Part shown: positions 55,451 to 64,000 of the stretch, in pieces
Layout of the letters: every line of letters starts with the position of its first letter
Position numbering within the stretch: position 1 is the stretch's first letter
NCBI RefSeq assembly: GCF_900582195.1
Contig: NZ_UTHA01000001.1
Span: 124,001-188,000 of the forward strand
DNA length: 64,000 nucleotides
Reading direction: 5' to 3'
Source of the DNA: Pseudomonas viridiflava
GTDB taxonomy: Bacteria > Pseudomonadota > Gammaproteobacteria > Pseudomonadales > Pseudomonadaceae
The notes under the pieces: generated by a model
Told to the model about the DNA's origin: nothing
Database searches by the model: none
Seen by the model: the letters and a program-made list of their open reading frames with translations, nothing else
Program-made: the position numbers and the translations under genes

Positions 55451-56515
55451 TCAGTTGACCTTGGCGTTCAACTCACCCTTCAGATAACGCTGATACATCG
55501 CTTCCAGCGAGATCGGTTTGATCTTCGAAGCATTACCAGCAGTACCAAACGCTTCATAACGAGCGATACACACGTCACGCATTGCGGTCACGGTGGCGCC
55601 GAAGAATTTACGTGGGTCGAATTCGCTCGGGTTGGTGGCCATCAGGCGACGCATCGCACCGGTGGATGCCAGACGCAGGTCGGTGTCGATGTTGACCTTG
55701 CGCACGCCGTGCTTGATGCCTTCGACGATTTCTTCAACCGGTACGCCGTAGGTTTCTTTGATGTCGCCGCCGTACTGGTTGATGATCGCCAGCCACTCTT
55801 GTGGCACCGAGGACGAACCGTGCATCACCAAGTGGGTGTTCGGGATGCGTTTGTGGATTTCCTTGATGCGGTCGATCGCCAGCACGTCACCGGTTGGTGG
55901 CTTGGTGAACTTGTAGGCACCGTGGCTGGTGCCGATGGCGATGGCCAGGGCGTCGACCTGGGTGCGTTTGACGAAGTCAGCGGCTTCTTCCGGGTCGGTC
56001 AGCATTTGGCTGTGATCCAGAACGCCTTCGGCGCCGATGCCGTCTTCTTCACCGGCCATGCCGGTTTCCAGCGAACCCAGGCAGCCCAGCTCGCCTTCTA
56101 CCGAAACGCCGCAGGCGTGAGCCATGGCTACGGTTTGTTGAGTAACGCGGACGTTGTAGTCGTAGTCGGTCGGGGTCTTGCCGTCTTCACCCAGCGAGCC
56201 GTCCATCATCACCGAGCTGAAGCCCAGCTGAATCGAGCGCTGGCAGACGTCAGGGCTGGTGCCGTGGTCCTGGTGCATGCACACCGGGATGTGCGGGAAT
56301 TCCTCGATCGCGGCCAGGATCAGGTGACGCAGGAAAGGCGCGCCGGCATATTTGCGAGCGCCGGCCGAAGCCTGAACGATCACCGGGGAGTCAGTCTTGT
56401 CAGCGGCTTCCATGATGGCGCGCATCTGCTCAAGGTTGTTGACGTTGAAAGCTGGAACGCCGTAGCCGAATTCGGCTGCGTGGTCCAACATCTGGCGCAT
56501 GCTGATAAGTGCCAT
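55451..56515 (-). CDS. fba: Class II fructose-bisphosphate aldolase
   Basis: A 354-residue zinc aldolase cleaving fructose-1,6-bisphosphate in gluconeogenic and Calvin-type branches. The start [19 protein letters not shown] is conserved. Zinc-ligand and catalytic regions are seen as [12 protein letters not shown] near 79, the [11 protein letters not shown] block near 137-147, and [14 protein letters not shown] near 230. Same neighbourhood as P. aeruginosa fda (PA0555). A terminator and a decayed second copy of its 3' end follow. Confidence 0.96.
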   Translation of the reverse strand: MALISMRQMLDHAAEFGYGVPAFNVNNLEQMRAIMEAADKTDSPVIVQASAGARKYAGAPFLRHLILAAIEEFPHIPVCMHQDHGTSPDVCQRSIQLGFSSVMMDGSLGEDGKTPTDYDYNVRVTQQTVAMAHACGVSVEGELGCLGSLETGMAGEEDGIGAEGVLDHSQMLTDPEEAADFVKRTQVDALAIAIGTSHGAYKFTKPPTGDVLAIDRIKEIHKRIPNTHLVMHGSSSVPQEWLAIINQYGGDIKETYGVPVEEIVEGIKHGVRKVNIDTDLRLASTGAMRRLMATNPSEFDPRKFFGATVTAMRDVCIARYEAFGTAGNASKIKPISLEAMYQRYLKGELNAKVN

Positions 56516-56655
56516 TGTGTGTGTCTCTCCCGGTTGAGGGTCGTTAATCGTGCCAGCCTGCCGGAGCGGCGGCGGCTATTCAAGTGATTGCAGATCGGGG
56601 GTTGAGGCCCGGTCTGGTGATTCGATAAAGCCAATTCTTCAGAACTGCGCAGAAC

Positions 56656-56751
56656 CCCTGTGGGAGCGAGCTTGCTCGCGAATGCGGCTTGGCATTCAGC
56701 ATTGATGCAAGCTGATCCACCGCTTTCGCGAGCAAGCTCGCTCCCACAGTT
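56656..56751. repeat. REP doublet, long-spacer form
   Basis: Inverted REP arms between the MliC-like gene and fba; the remainder of 56516-56786 holds only the fba promoter region. Confidence 0.9.
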
Positions 56752-56786
56752 GGATCGGTTTCCACATTGGATCTGTGGTGTGTCAA

Positions 56787-57119
56787 TTACTGCGCTTTGC
56801 AGCCGCGGCCGATCAGATCATTGGTGGCGACCCAGTACACCAGGCCTTCGTCACCCTTGACGTGAAACGCCAGCATGCCGTCGCTGTACAGCGTGCCCGA
56901 GGCGCCCGGCTCTTCTTTCAGGCGATAGACCTGATCACCGCCACCCAGCCGAACGTCGACTTCCTTCTGGCCGGCATCGGCGTAACGCCATAGCACCTTG
57001 GCCTGGCTGTCGCAGGTCCAGGTGGTCCAGTTTTCCGCCGGAGCAGACGACTGAAACAGGTTCAACTGCGCGCAACCGCCCAACAATGCCAACGCCGCAA
57101 TGGCGATCAAGCCTTTCAT
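56787..57119 (-). CDS. MliC-like lipoprotein (C-type lysozyme inhibitor family)
   Basis: A 110-residue lipoprotein: MKGLIAIAALALLGGCAQLN gives a lipobox LGGC with acylation at C16. The mature part has WTCDSQAKVLWRYAD, a DVRLGGGDQVYRL strand pair and YSDGMLAFHVKGDEGLVYW, matching MliC/PliC proteins that block C-type lysozyme. The inhibitor-type cysteine pair (C36 and C107) is kept. Position between pgk and fba is as in P. aeruginosa PA0554 region. Inhibition is assumed from the family. Confidence 0.82.
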   Translation of the reverse strand: MKGLIAIAALALLGGCAQLNLFQSSAPAENWTTWTCDSQAKVLWRYADAGQKEVDVRLGGGDQVYRLKEEPGASGTLYSDGMLAFHVKGDEGLVYWVATNDLIGRGCKAQ

Positions 57120-57176
57120 CCGTGTTCCTCGACTGACGGCGCACGCCGCCAGCCCTGAGTTAAAGAGTCAGACCCG

Positions 57177-57398
57177 TCAAGGACAACCATGTTCCTTGGC
57201 CGGGGTTTGCGTCTCGTATTTGTCCAGACCGTCCGGGCCCGAGCGCTTGTTCAGCACCGGGTTGGTTTCGGCCTGCCAGTCGGCCTGATAACAGCCCTTT
57301 TGCGACTCGCTCGGCGCCGGCGTGGCTTCGGCCTTCGGGTTACTCCCGCAGGCCGCCAGCGTACCGGTCAGCAACAACAGCGCTAACGACTTGACCAT
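57177..57398 (-). CDS. Small conserved lipoprotein
   Basis: A 73-residue protein, MVKSLALLLLTGTLAACGSN, with lipobox LAAC and acylation expected at C17. The mature part is short and polar, with SESQKGCYQADWQAETNPVL and a final HGCP, so one disulfide is possible. No domain recognised. It is 34 bases downstream of pgk and 57 bases upstream of the MliC-like gene, so co-transcription with pgk is likely. The long upstream in-frame extension over the pgk end is rejected because the signal peptide would be buried. Confidence 0.78.
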   Translation of the reverse strand: MVKSLALLLLTGTLAACGSNPKAEATPAPSESQKGCYQADWQAETNPVLNKRSGPDGLDKYETQTPAKEHGCP

Positions 57399-57432
57399 GA
57401 AAACACTCCTTTGCCTGGCCAAACGGGCGGCC

Positions 57433-58596
57433 TCAGGCCTTGGCCCGGCTTTCCAGGACTTCAACGGCTGGCAGCACTTTGCCTTCGACGAATTCGAGGA
57501 ACGCGCCACCACCGGTGGAAATGTAGGAGATTTGCTCAGCCACGCCATATTTATCGATCGCCGCCAGAGTGTCGCCACCGCCAGCGATGGAGAACGCCGA
57601 GCTTTCCGCGATGGCCTGGGCCAGCACTTTGGTGCCGTTACCGAACTGGTCGAACTCGAACACGCCGACCGGACCGTTCCACAGAATGGTTTTCGACGAT
57701 TTCAGCAGTTCGGCGAAGTTGGCCGCGGTTTGCGGGCCGATGTCCAGAATCATGTCGTCAGCCGCGACGTCAGCGATCAGCTTGACGGTGGCTTCTGCGG
57801 TTTCAGCGAATTCTTTGGCAACCACGACGTCAACCGGCAGTGGCACGCTGACTTTGGCAGCGATGGCACGCGCGGTGTCGAGCAGGTCCGGCTCGTACAG
57901 CGATTTGCCGACCGGGTGACCGGCCGCAGCGAGGAAGGTGTTGGCGATGCCGCCGCCGACGATCAGTTGATCGCAGATCTGGCTCAGGCTGTTCAGCACG
58001 TCGAGTTTGGTCGACACTTTGGAGCCGGCAACGATGGCCGCCATTGGCTGAGCCGGTGCGCCCAGAGCCTTGCCCAGCGCATCCAGTTCAGCGGCCAGCA
58101 ATGGACCAGCAGCGGCGACTTTGGCGAACTTGGCCACGCCATGGGTCGAACCCTCGGCGCGGTGAGCGGTGCCGAACGCGTCCATCACGAATACGTCGCA
58201 CAGGGCGGCGTATTGCTGGGCCAGTTCGTCGGCGTTCTTTTTCTCGCCTTTGTTGAAGCGCACGTTTTCGAACAGCACGATGTCGCCGGCCTTGACGTCA
58301 ACGCCGCCCAGGTAATCGGCGACCAGCGGCACTTCGCGGCCCAAGGCCTTGCTCAGGTAGTCAGCGACAGGCTTGAGGCTGTTCTCGGCGGAGAACTCGC
58401 CTTCGGTCGGACGGCCAAGGTGCGAGCAGACCATCACGGCCGCGCCTTTTTCCAGGGCCAGCTTGATGGTCGGCAGCGAAGCCAGGATACGCGCGTCGCT
58501 GGTGACAACACCGTCCTTGACTGGGACGTTGAGGTCTTCGCGGATCAATACGCGCTTACCTTGCAGATCGAGGTCGGACATCTTCAACACGGTCAT
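57433..58596 (-). CDS. pgk: Phosphoglycerate kinase
   Basis: A 387-residue glycolytic/gluconeogenic enzyme exchanging phosphate between 1,3-bisphosphoglycerate and ADP. The signature [15 protein letters not shown] lies near residues 14-28. Further blocks are [11 protein letters not shown] near 57, the hinge region [29 protein letters not shown] near 190, and the C-terminal [17 protein letters not shown]. The start [15 protein letters not shown] at 58596 is the family start. It is 12 bases after epd, an operon. Confidence 0.97.
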   Translation of the reverse strand: MTVLKMSDLDLQGKRVLIREDLNVPVKDGVVTSDARILASLPTIKLALEKGAAVMVCSHLGRPTEGEFSAENSLKPVADYLSKALGREVPLVADYLGGVDVKAGDIVLFENVRFNKGEKKNADELAQQYAALCDVFVMDAFGTAHRAEGSTHGVAKFAKVAAAGPLLAAELDALGKALGAPAQPMAAIVAGSKVSTKLDVLNSLSQICDQLIVGGGIANTFLAAAGHPVGKSLYEPDLLDTARAIAAKVSVPLPVDVVVAKEFAETAEATVKLIADVAADDMILDIGPQTAANFAELLKSSKTILWNGPVGVFEFDQFGNGTKVLAQAIAESSAFSIAGGGDTLAAIDKYGVAEQISYISTGGGAFLEFVEGKVLPAVEVLESRAKA

Positions 58597-58608
58597 GGGT
58601 CGCACTTC

Positions 58609-59661
58609 CTACGGTTTTTTTGAAGTTGCTGTTTGCAGATAGTGTTCTGCAACGTCCAGCATTCGGTTGGCAAAACCCCATTCGTTGTCGAACCAGGCCA
58701 GGATGTTCACCAGCTTGGGGCCGGAAACACGGGTCTGACTGGCATCGACGATGGCCGAATGTGGGTCATGGTTGAAATCACAGCTGGCGTGCGGCAACTC
58801 GGTATAGGCCAGCAGGCCTTTGAGCGGGCCATGGGTAGCGGCTTCGCGCAGGATCCGGTTGACCTCACTGGCGTCGGTCGCGGTGGCGGTCTGCATCGTG
58901 ATGTCGAGGCAGGACACGTTGACCGTCGGCACGCGTACGGCTTTGGCCTGAATTCGCCCGGCAAGTTCCGGCAGCAGGCGCTCGATACCACGCGCCAGAC
59001 CAGTGGACACCGGGATCACCGACTGGAACGCCGAACGCGTGCGGCGCAGGTCTTCGTGGTGATAGGCGTCGATCACTGGCTGATCGTTCATCGCCGAGTG
59101 AATGGTGGTGATCGACACGTAATCGAGGCCAATGGCCTTGTCGAGCAAGCGCAACAACGGTACGCCGCAGTTGGTGGTGCAGGAGGCGTTGGACACCAGC
59201 AGCTCGTCGCCGGTCAGGCAATCCTGATTGACGCCATAAACGATGGTGGCGTCGACATCCGCCTCGCTGGCCATCGGCTGCGAGAACAACACGCGTGGCG
59301 CGCCGGCGTCGAGAAAGCGCTGGCCGTCGGCACGGGTGTTATAGGCACCGGAGCATTCGAGCACCAGATCGACGCCCAGCGACGCCCAATCGATGCCTTC
59401 GGGGGTGGCACTGCGCAGGACCTTCACGCAGTCGCCATTAATATGCAGACAATCGCCTTCTACTCGCACCTCGCCCGGAAAGCGGCCGTGGGTGGAGTCA
59501 AAGCGTGTCAGGTATTCGATGCTGGCCATGTCCGCCAGATCGTTGATCGCGACAATTTCAAACCCTGCTTTTTCGCCTCGCTCAAACAACGCACGCAAGA
59601 CGCAACGACCAATCCGGCCGTAGCCGTTGAGTGCAACTTTGTAGGGACGCGGTTGAGGCAT
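58609..59661 (-). CDS. epd: Erythrose-4-phosphate dehydrogenase
   Basis: A 350-residue GAPDH-like enzyme making 4-phosphoerythronate for pyridoxal phosphate synthesis. The Rossmann motif is LNGYGRIGRCVLRAL near 11-25 and the catalytic cysteine is in VSNASCTTNCGVPLLR near 155. HSAMNDQPVIDAYHHEDLRR in place of the GAPDH loop separates Epd from glyceraldehyde-3-phosphate dehydrogenase. Start MPQPRPYKVALNGYG. It precedes pgk in the usual tkt-epd-pgk-fba order of Pseudomonas. Confidence 0.93.
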   Translation of the reverse strand: MPQPRPYKVALNGYGRIGRCVLRALFERGEKAGFEIVAINDLADMASIEYLTRFDSTHGRFPGEVRVEGDCLHINGDCVKVLRSATPEGIDWASLGVDLVLECSGAYNTRADGQRFLDAGAPRVLFSQPMASEADVDATIVYGVNQDCLTGDELLVSNASCTTNCGVPLLRLLDKAIGLDYVSITTIHSAMNDQPVIDAYHHEDLRRTRSAFQSVIPVSTGLARGIERLLPELAGRIQAKAVRVPTVNVSCLDITMQTATATDASEVNRILREAATHGPLKGLLAYTELPHASCDFNHDPHSAIVDASQTRVSGPKLVNILAWFDNEWGFANRMLDVAEHYLQTATSKKP

Positions 59662-59716
59662 GGGGTTCTCGATTACCGTGGTGAATCAGGCAGTGCGATG
59701 TTGTCCAAACCAACGC

Positions 59717-59783
59717 TTTCGCGAGCAGGCTCGCTCCCACAGGGAAACGCGTTCCAATGTGGGAGCGAGCCTGCTCGCGAAGG
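59717..59783. repeat. REP doublet, short-spacer form
   Basis: Inverted GCAGGC-type REP arms with about 20 bases between them in the tkt-epd gap. Confidence 0.9.
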
Positions 59784-59811
59784 CGTCAGCTCAGACGACA
59801 TCTTTTCTGGA

Positions 59812-61809
59812 TCAGTCTTCCAGCAGCTCTTCAGCCTGACCCAGGATGTTTTCCAGGGTAAAGCCGAACTCTTCGAACAGTGCCGAAGCCGGAGCCGATT
59901 CGCCGTAAGTGGTCATGCCGATCACGCGACCTTCCAGCCCCACGTACTTGAACCAGAAATCGGCGTGAGCCGCTTCGATCGCGATACGCGCGCTGACCTG
60001 CAACGGCAGAACCGATTGCTTGTAGCCGGCGTCCTGAGCATCGAACACGCTGGTGCATGGCATGGAAACCACACGCACCTTGCGACCTTGCTCGGTCAGT
60101 TTGTCGAAGGCCTGAACCGCCAGACCGACTTCCGAACCGGTAGCGATCAGGATCAGCTCAGGCTCGCCTGCGCAGTCCTTCAGTACATAACCGCCACGGC
60201 TGATGTCGGCAATCTGGCCGGCATCGCGTTCCTGGTGCTGCAGGTTCTGACGCGAGAAGATCAGCGCCGAAGGGCCGTCCTTGCGCTCCAGAGCGTTTTT
60301 CCAGGCCACGGCCGATTCAACGGCATCGGCTGGACGCCAGGTGTCGAGGTTTGGTGTGGTACGCAGGCTGGTCAGTTGCTCGATCGGCTGGTGCGTCGGG
60401 CCGTCTTCGCCCAGACCGATAGAGTCGTGGGTGTAGACGTGGATGACCTGCTTCTTCATCAGTGCGGACATGCGCACCGCGTTGCGGGCGTATTCCATGA
60501 ACATCAGAAAGGTCGCGCCGTAAGGCACCAGACCGCCGTGCAGGGTCACGCCGTTCATGATCGCGGTCATGCCGAATTCGCGCACGCCGTAGTACATGTA
60601 GTTGCCGCTGGCATCTTCAGCGCTGACGCCTTTGCAACCTTTCCACAGGGTCAGGTTGGAACCGGCCAGGTCAGCCGAACCACCGAGCAGTTCCGGCAGC
60701 AACGGGCCGAACGCGTTCAGGGTGTTCTGGCTGGCTTTACGGCTGGCGATGGTTTCGCCTTTGGCCGCGACTTCAGCGATGTAGGCCGAAGCTTTTTCCG
60801 AGAAGTCGGCTGGCAGCTCACCGCTCAAGCGACGAACGAGTTCGTTGGCTTCGGTCGGGAATGCAGCGGAGTAGGCCGCGAAACGCTGATCCCACTCGGC
60901 TTCGGCCGCGCGACCTTTTTCCTTGGCATCCCACTCGGCATAGATGTCGGCCGGGATTTCGAACGGACCGTGGTTCCAGTTCAGCGCCTGACGGGTCAGG
61001 GCGATTTCCGCGTCACCCAATGGGGCGCCGTGGCAGTCTTCTTTGCCCTGCTTGTTCGGCGAACCGAAACCGATGGTGGTCTTGCAGCAGATCAGCGTCG
61101 GCTGCGCGCTCTTGCGCGCGGTTTCGATGGCTGTCTTGATCTCTTCCGGGTCGTGACCGTCAACGTTGCGGATCACTTGCCAGTTGTAGGCTTCGAAACG
61201 CTTCGGGGTGTCATCGGTGAACCAGCCTTCGACTTCGCCGTCGATGGAGATGCCGTTGTCATCGTAGAAGGCGATCAGCTTGCCCAGGCCCAGCGTACCG
61301 GCCAGCGAAGCGACTTCGTGGGAAATGCCTTCCATCATGCAGCCATCACCCAGGAACACGTAGGTGTGGTGATCGACGATGTTGTGGCTTGGACGGTTGA
61401 ACTGCGCCGCGAGGACTTTTTCAGCCAGGGCGAAACCGACAGCGTTGGCCAGGCCCTGACCCAGTGGGCCGGTGGTGGTTTCAACACCCGGGGTGTAGCC
61501 GAATTCAGGGTGGCCCGGGGTGCGGCTGTGCAGTTGACGGAATTGCTTGAGGTCTTCGATCGACAGGTCGTAACCGGTCAGGTGCAGCAGCGAGTAGATC
61601 AACATCGAGCCGTGGCCGTTGGACAGCACGAAGCGGTCACGGTCGGCGAACGATGGATTGCTCGGGTTGTGCTTGAGGTAGTCGCGCCAAAGCACTTCGG
61701 CGATATCTGCCATACCCATAGGGGCACCGGGATGGCCGCTGTTGGCTTTTTGCACGGCATCCATGCTGAGGGCACGAATGGCGTTGGCACGCTCACGACG
61801 GCTAGGCAT
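59812..61809 (-). CDS. tktA: Transketolase
   Basis: A 665-residue thiamine diphosphate enzyme moving two-carbon units between sugar phosphates. The N-terminal [20 protein letters not shown] is typical. Visible are [19 protein letters not shown] near 22-40, the ThDP motif GDGCMMEG near 155, and the second-domain [41 protein letters not shown] near 450. Length is normal. Divergent from the ArsR-methyltransferase gene across a region with a perfect inverted repeat. Confidence 0.97.
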   Translation of the reverse strand: MPSRRERANAIRALSMDAVQKANSGHPGAPMGMADIAEVLWRDYLKHNPSNPSFADRDRFVLSNGHGSMLIYSLLHLTGYDLSIEDLKQFRQLHSRTPGHPEFGYTPGVETTTGPLGQGLANAVGFALAEKVLAAQFNRPSHNIVDHHTYVFLGDGCMMEGISHEVASLAGTLGLGKLIAFYDDNGISIDGEVEGWFTDDTPKRFEAYNWQVIRNVDGHDPEEIKTAIETARKSAQPTLICCKTTIGFGSPNKQGKEDCHGAPLGDAEIALTRQALNWNHGPFEIPADIYAEWDAKEKGRAAEAEWDQRFAAYSAAFPTEANELVRRLSGELPADFSEKASAYIAEVAAKGETIASRKASQNTLNAFGPLLPELLGGSADLAGSNLTLWKGCKGVSAEDASGNYMYYGVREFGMTAIMNGVTLHGGLVPYGATFLMFMEYARNAVRMSALMKKQVIHVYTHDSIGLGEDGPTHQPIEQLTSLRTTPNLDTWRPADAVESAVAWKNALERKDGPSALIFSRQNLQHQERDAGQIADISRGGYVLKDCAGEPELILIATGSEVGLAVQAFDKLTEQGRKVRVVSMPCTSVFDAQDAGYKQSVLPLQVSARIAIEAAHADFWFKYVGLEGRVIGMTTYGESAPASALFEEFGFTLENILGQAEELLED

Positions 61810-62002
61810 CGCTGATCTCCTGGGTTCTGGTAAGTCGAAACGGAAAAAAGGAGGGCATTTTCCCTCACCGGGGCGCCTCGGGGCAATGACAGATAGTCAT
61901 CGGGGGGCGTTTTTCCAATGGATAGCGGCGCTTTCTGTTGGTGAAACCTTTCCGCTACTCGTTTGTAGAGTTAACCGTCCAGTGAGAAGTGCCATTTATC
62001 GA

Positions 62003-62028
62003 GCAATATCAAAACTTTTTGATATTGC
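62003..62028. promoter_or_regulatory. 12-2-12 inverted repeat, probable ArsR-family operator
   Basis: GCAATATCAAAA, two bases (CT), then TTTTGATATTGC form a perfect 12-2-12 palindrome 39 bp upstream of the ArsR-methyltransferase start and in the promoter gap shared with tkt. 12-2-12 geometry is the hallmark of ArsR/SmtB operators, so autoregulation is likely. Confidence 0.85.
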
Positions 62029-62067
62029 CCTTGCGATGAATTCCCCCCGTCACTAGACTGCGGCCCT

Positions 62068-63063
62068 ATGAATTTACGCGTGCCTTCCATTCGCCATGAC
62101 GATTGCGACGAGCTGGCGGCCCTGTGCAAGGCCGGCGGCGATCCGTTGCGGCTGAATGTATTGCGCGCGCTGGCCAACGATTCGTTTGGTGTACTGGAGC
62201 TGGCGCAGATTTTCGGCATCGGTCAGTCCGGCATGAGTCATCACCTTAAAGTGTTGGCGCAGGCCGACCTGGTGGCGACGCGCCGCGAAGGCAACGCGAT
62301 CTTTTATCGCCGCGCCCTGCCCCACACCGAACTGCTGGGCGGCAAGTTGCATGCGGCGTTGTTAGAAGAAGTCGACAACCTGAATCTGCCTGACGACGTG
62401 CAGGCGCGCATCGAACAGGTTCACGGCCAGCGTGCCGCGGCCAGTCAGGACTTTTTCGCCCGGGTGGCGGAGAAATTCCGTGCCCAGCAAGACTTGATCG
62501 CAGGCCTGCCGCAGTACCGCGAAAGCGTGCTGGCCCTGCTCGACAAACTGAACTTCGATGGTGCAGCCACGGCCATTGAAGTCGGCCCCGGCGATGGTGC
62601 TTTTCTGCCGGAACTGGCCCGCCGCTTCGGCACCGTCACCGCGCTGGACAACAGCCCGGCGATGCTCGAACTGGCGCGTCAGGTATGTGAACGTGAACAA
62701 CTGGCTAACGTCAGCCTGCAATTGGCCGATGCATTGAACGGCACCAGCCTTACGGCCGATTGCGTAGTGTTGAACATGGTGTTGCACCATTTCGCCGCGC
62801 CGGCCGATGCGCTCAGGCACATGGCCGACCTGCTGCAACCGGGCGGTAGCCTGCTCGTGACAGAGTTATGTAGCCACAACCAGAGTTGGGCCAGGGAGGC
62901 CTGCGGTGATCTGTGGTTGGGGTTTGAACAGGACGATTTGGCCCGTTGGGCCACCGCTGCGGGACTCGTTCCCGGGGAAAGCCTCTATGTAGGCTTACGT
63001 AATGGTTTCCAGATCCAGGTCCGCCACTTTCAGCGACCGGCTGGCGACACTCACCATCGGTAA
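62068..63063 (+). CDS. ArsR-type regulator fused to a SAM methyltransferase
   Basis: A 331-residue fusion. The N-terminal winged helix (about 1-100) has GDPLRLNVLRALAND and the recognition helix region IFGIGQSGMSHHLKVLAQAD. A SAM-dependent class I methyltransferase follows from about 150, with AIEVGPGDGAFLPELA near 172, VTALDNSPAML and ADCVVLNMVLHHF. No metal-binding CxC pair is seen in the ArsR part. It stands 18 bases upstream of metK, so it may sense SAM or methylation state and control metK and tkt; this is inference. Same order as PA0547-metK in P. aeruginosa. Confidence 0.9.
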   Translation: MNLRVPSIRHDDCDELAALCKAGGDPLRLNVLRALANDSFGVLELAQIFGIGQSGMSHHLKVLAQADLVATRREGNAIFYRRALPHTELLGGKLHAALLEEVDNLNLPDDVQARIEQVHGQRAAASQDFFARVAEKFRAQQDLIAGLPQYRESVLALLDKLNFDGAATAIEVGPGDGAFLPELARRFGTVTALDNSPAMLELARQVCEREQLANVSLQLADALNGTSLTADCVVLNMVLHHFAAPADALRHMADLLQPGGSLLVTELCSHNQSWAREACGDLWLGFEQDDLARWATAAGLVPGESLYVGLRNGFQIQVRHFQRPAGDTHHR

Positions 63064-63081
63064 ATTCAGGAAAACATCGAG

Positions 63082-64000
<919 letters not shown>

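Noticed and set aside
58633..61815. A 1060-codon open frame on the plus strand across epd and tkt
   Set aside because: It is antisense to two certain genes, is rich in His, Arg, Gln and Val typical of reverse-frame translation of GC-rich codons, and matches no family.
63064..63081. A SAM or SAH riboswitch before metK
   Set aside because: The gap to the upstream gene is only 18 bases and contains no structure.

Overview
The window is chromosomal DNA from a fluorescent Pseudomonas, most likely of the P. fluorescens group. The evidence is high GC, gene content and order matching two blocks known from P. aeruginosa (choline/betaine/carnitine catabolism, and fba-pgk-epd-tkt-metK), and many copies of the P. 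fluorescens-type intergenic REP repeat (arm CGAGCAAGCTCGCTCCCACA). No rRNA, tRNA, CRISPR array, transposase or phage gene was seen.

Positions 1-38117 form an almost continuous quaternary-amine catabolic district. glyA1 (cut by the left edge), a TraX-like gene, ltaE, an SDR gene, the divergent gbcB/gbcA pair (glycine betaine to dimethylglycine), and a leftward block sdpA - conserved hypothetical - dgcA - dgcB - etfA - etfB (dimethylglycine to sarcosine) come first. After an insert of an LprI-like gene, a tyrosinase and a DUF3010 gene come cdhR / caiX-cdhC-cdhA-cdhB-gamma-butyrobetaine hydroxylase-like gene (carnitine), gbdR (master regulator), sdaB (serine to pyruvate), cbcXWV (choline/betaine/carnitine ABC importer), betT (choline symporter) and betI-betB-betA (choline to glycine betaine). 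Together they take choline or carnitine to betaine, dimethylglycine, sarcosine, glycine, serine and pyruvate.

Positions 38118-52575 are ordinary chromosome: a TldD/TldE-like pair, a DHA2 MFS exporter, dbpA, a YhiN-type flavoprotein, yccS, an orphan periplasmic binding protein, an ElaA-type GNAT, a small winged-helix protein, a YgjP-like metallopeptidase and a REC-PAS-GGDEF-EAL response regulator.

Positions 52576-55450 are an accessory patch: a PL7 alginate lyase, a 25-bp perfect inverted repeat, a ~320-nt highly structured leader in front of a DUF6124-type gene, a truncated Xre/HipB-like gene, an AT-rich orphan gene and a decayed second copy of the fba 3' end. Positions 55451-64000 hold core carbon metabolism: fba, two small lipoproteins, pgk, epd, tkt, an ArsR-methyltransferase fusion and metK (cut by the right edge).

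Strongest unexplained signals: (1) the gap 6645-7395 with three rigidly spaced 91-bp units, each carrying a perfect DnaA box, and three more perfect boxes in the neighbouring etf genes; (2) the leader RNA at 53697-54017 with two identical loop sequences complementary to one internal segment and a hairpin over the ribosome binding site; (3) a candidate sRNA on the minus strand at about 24415-24553; (4) a shared twin GTCGC motif spaced 20-21 bp in front of gbcA, caiX and cbcX; (5) the fba 3'-end remnant.
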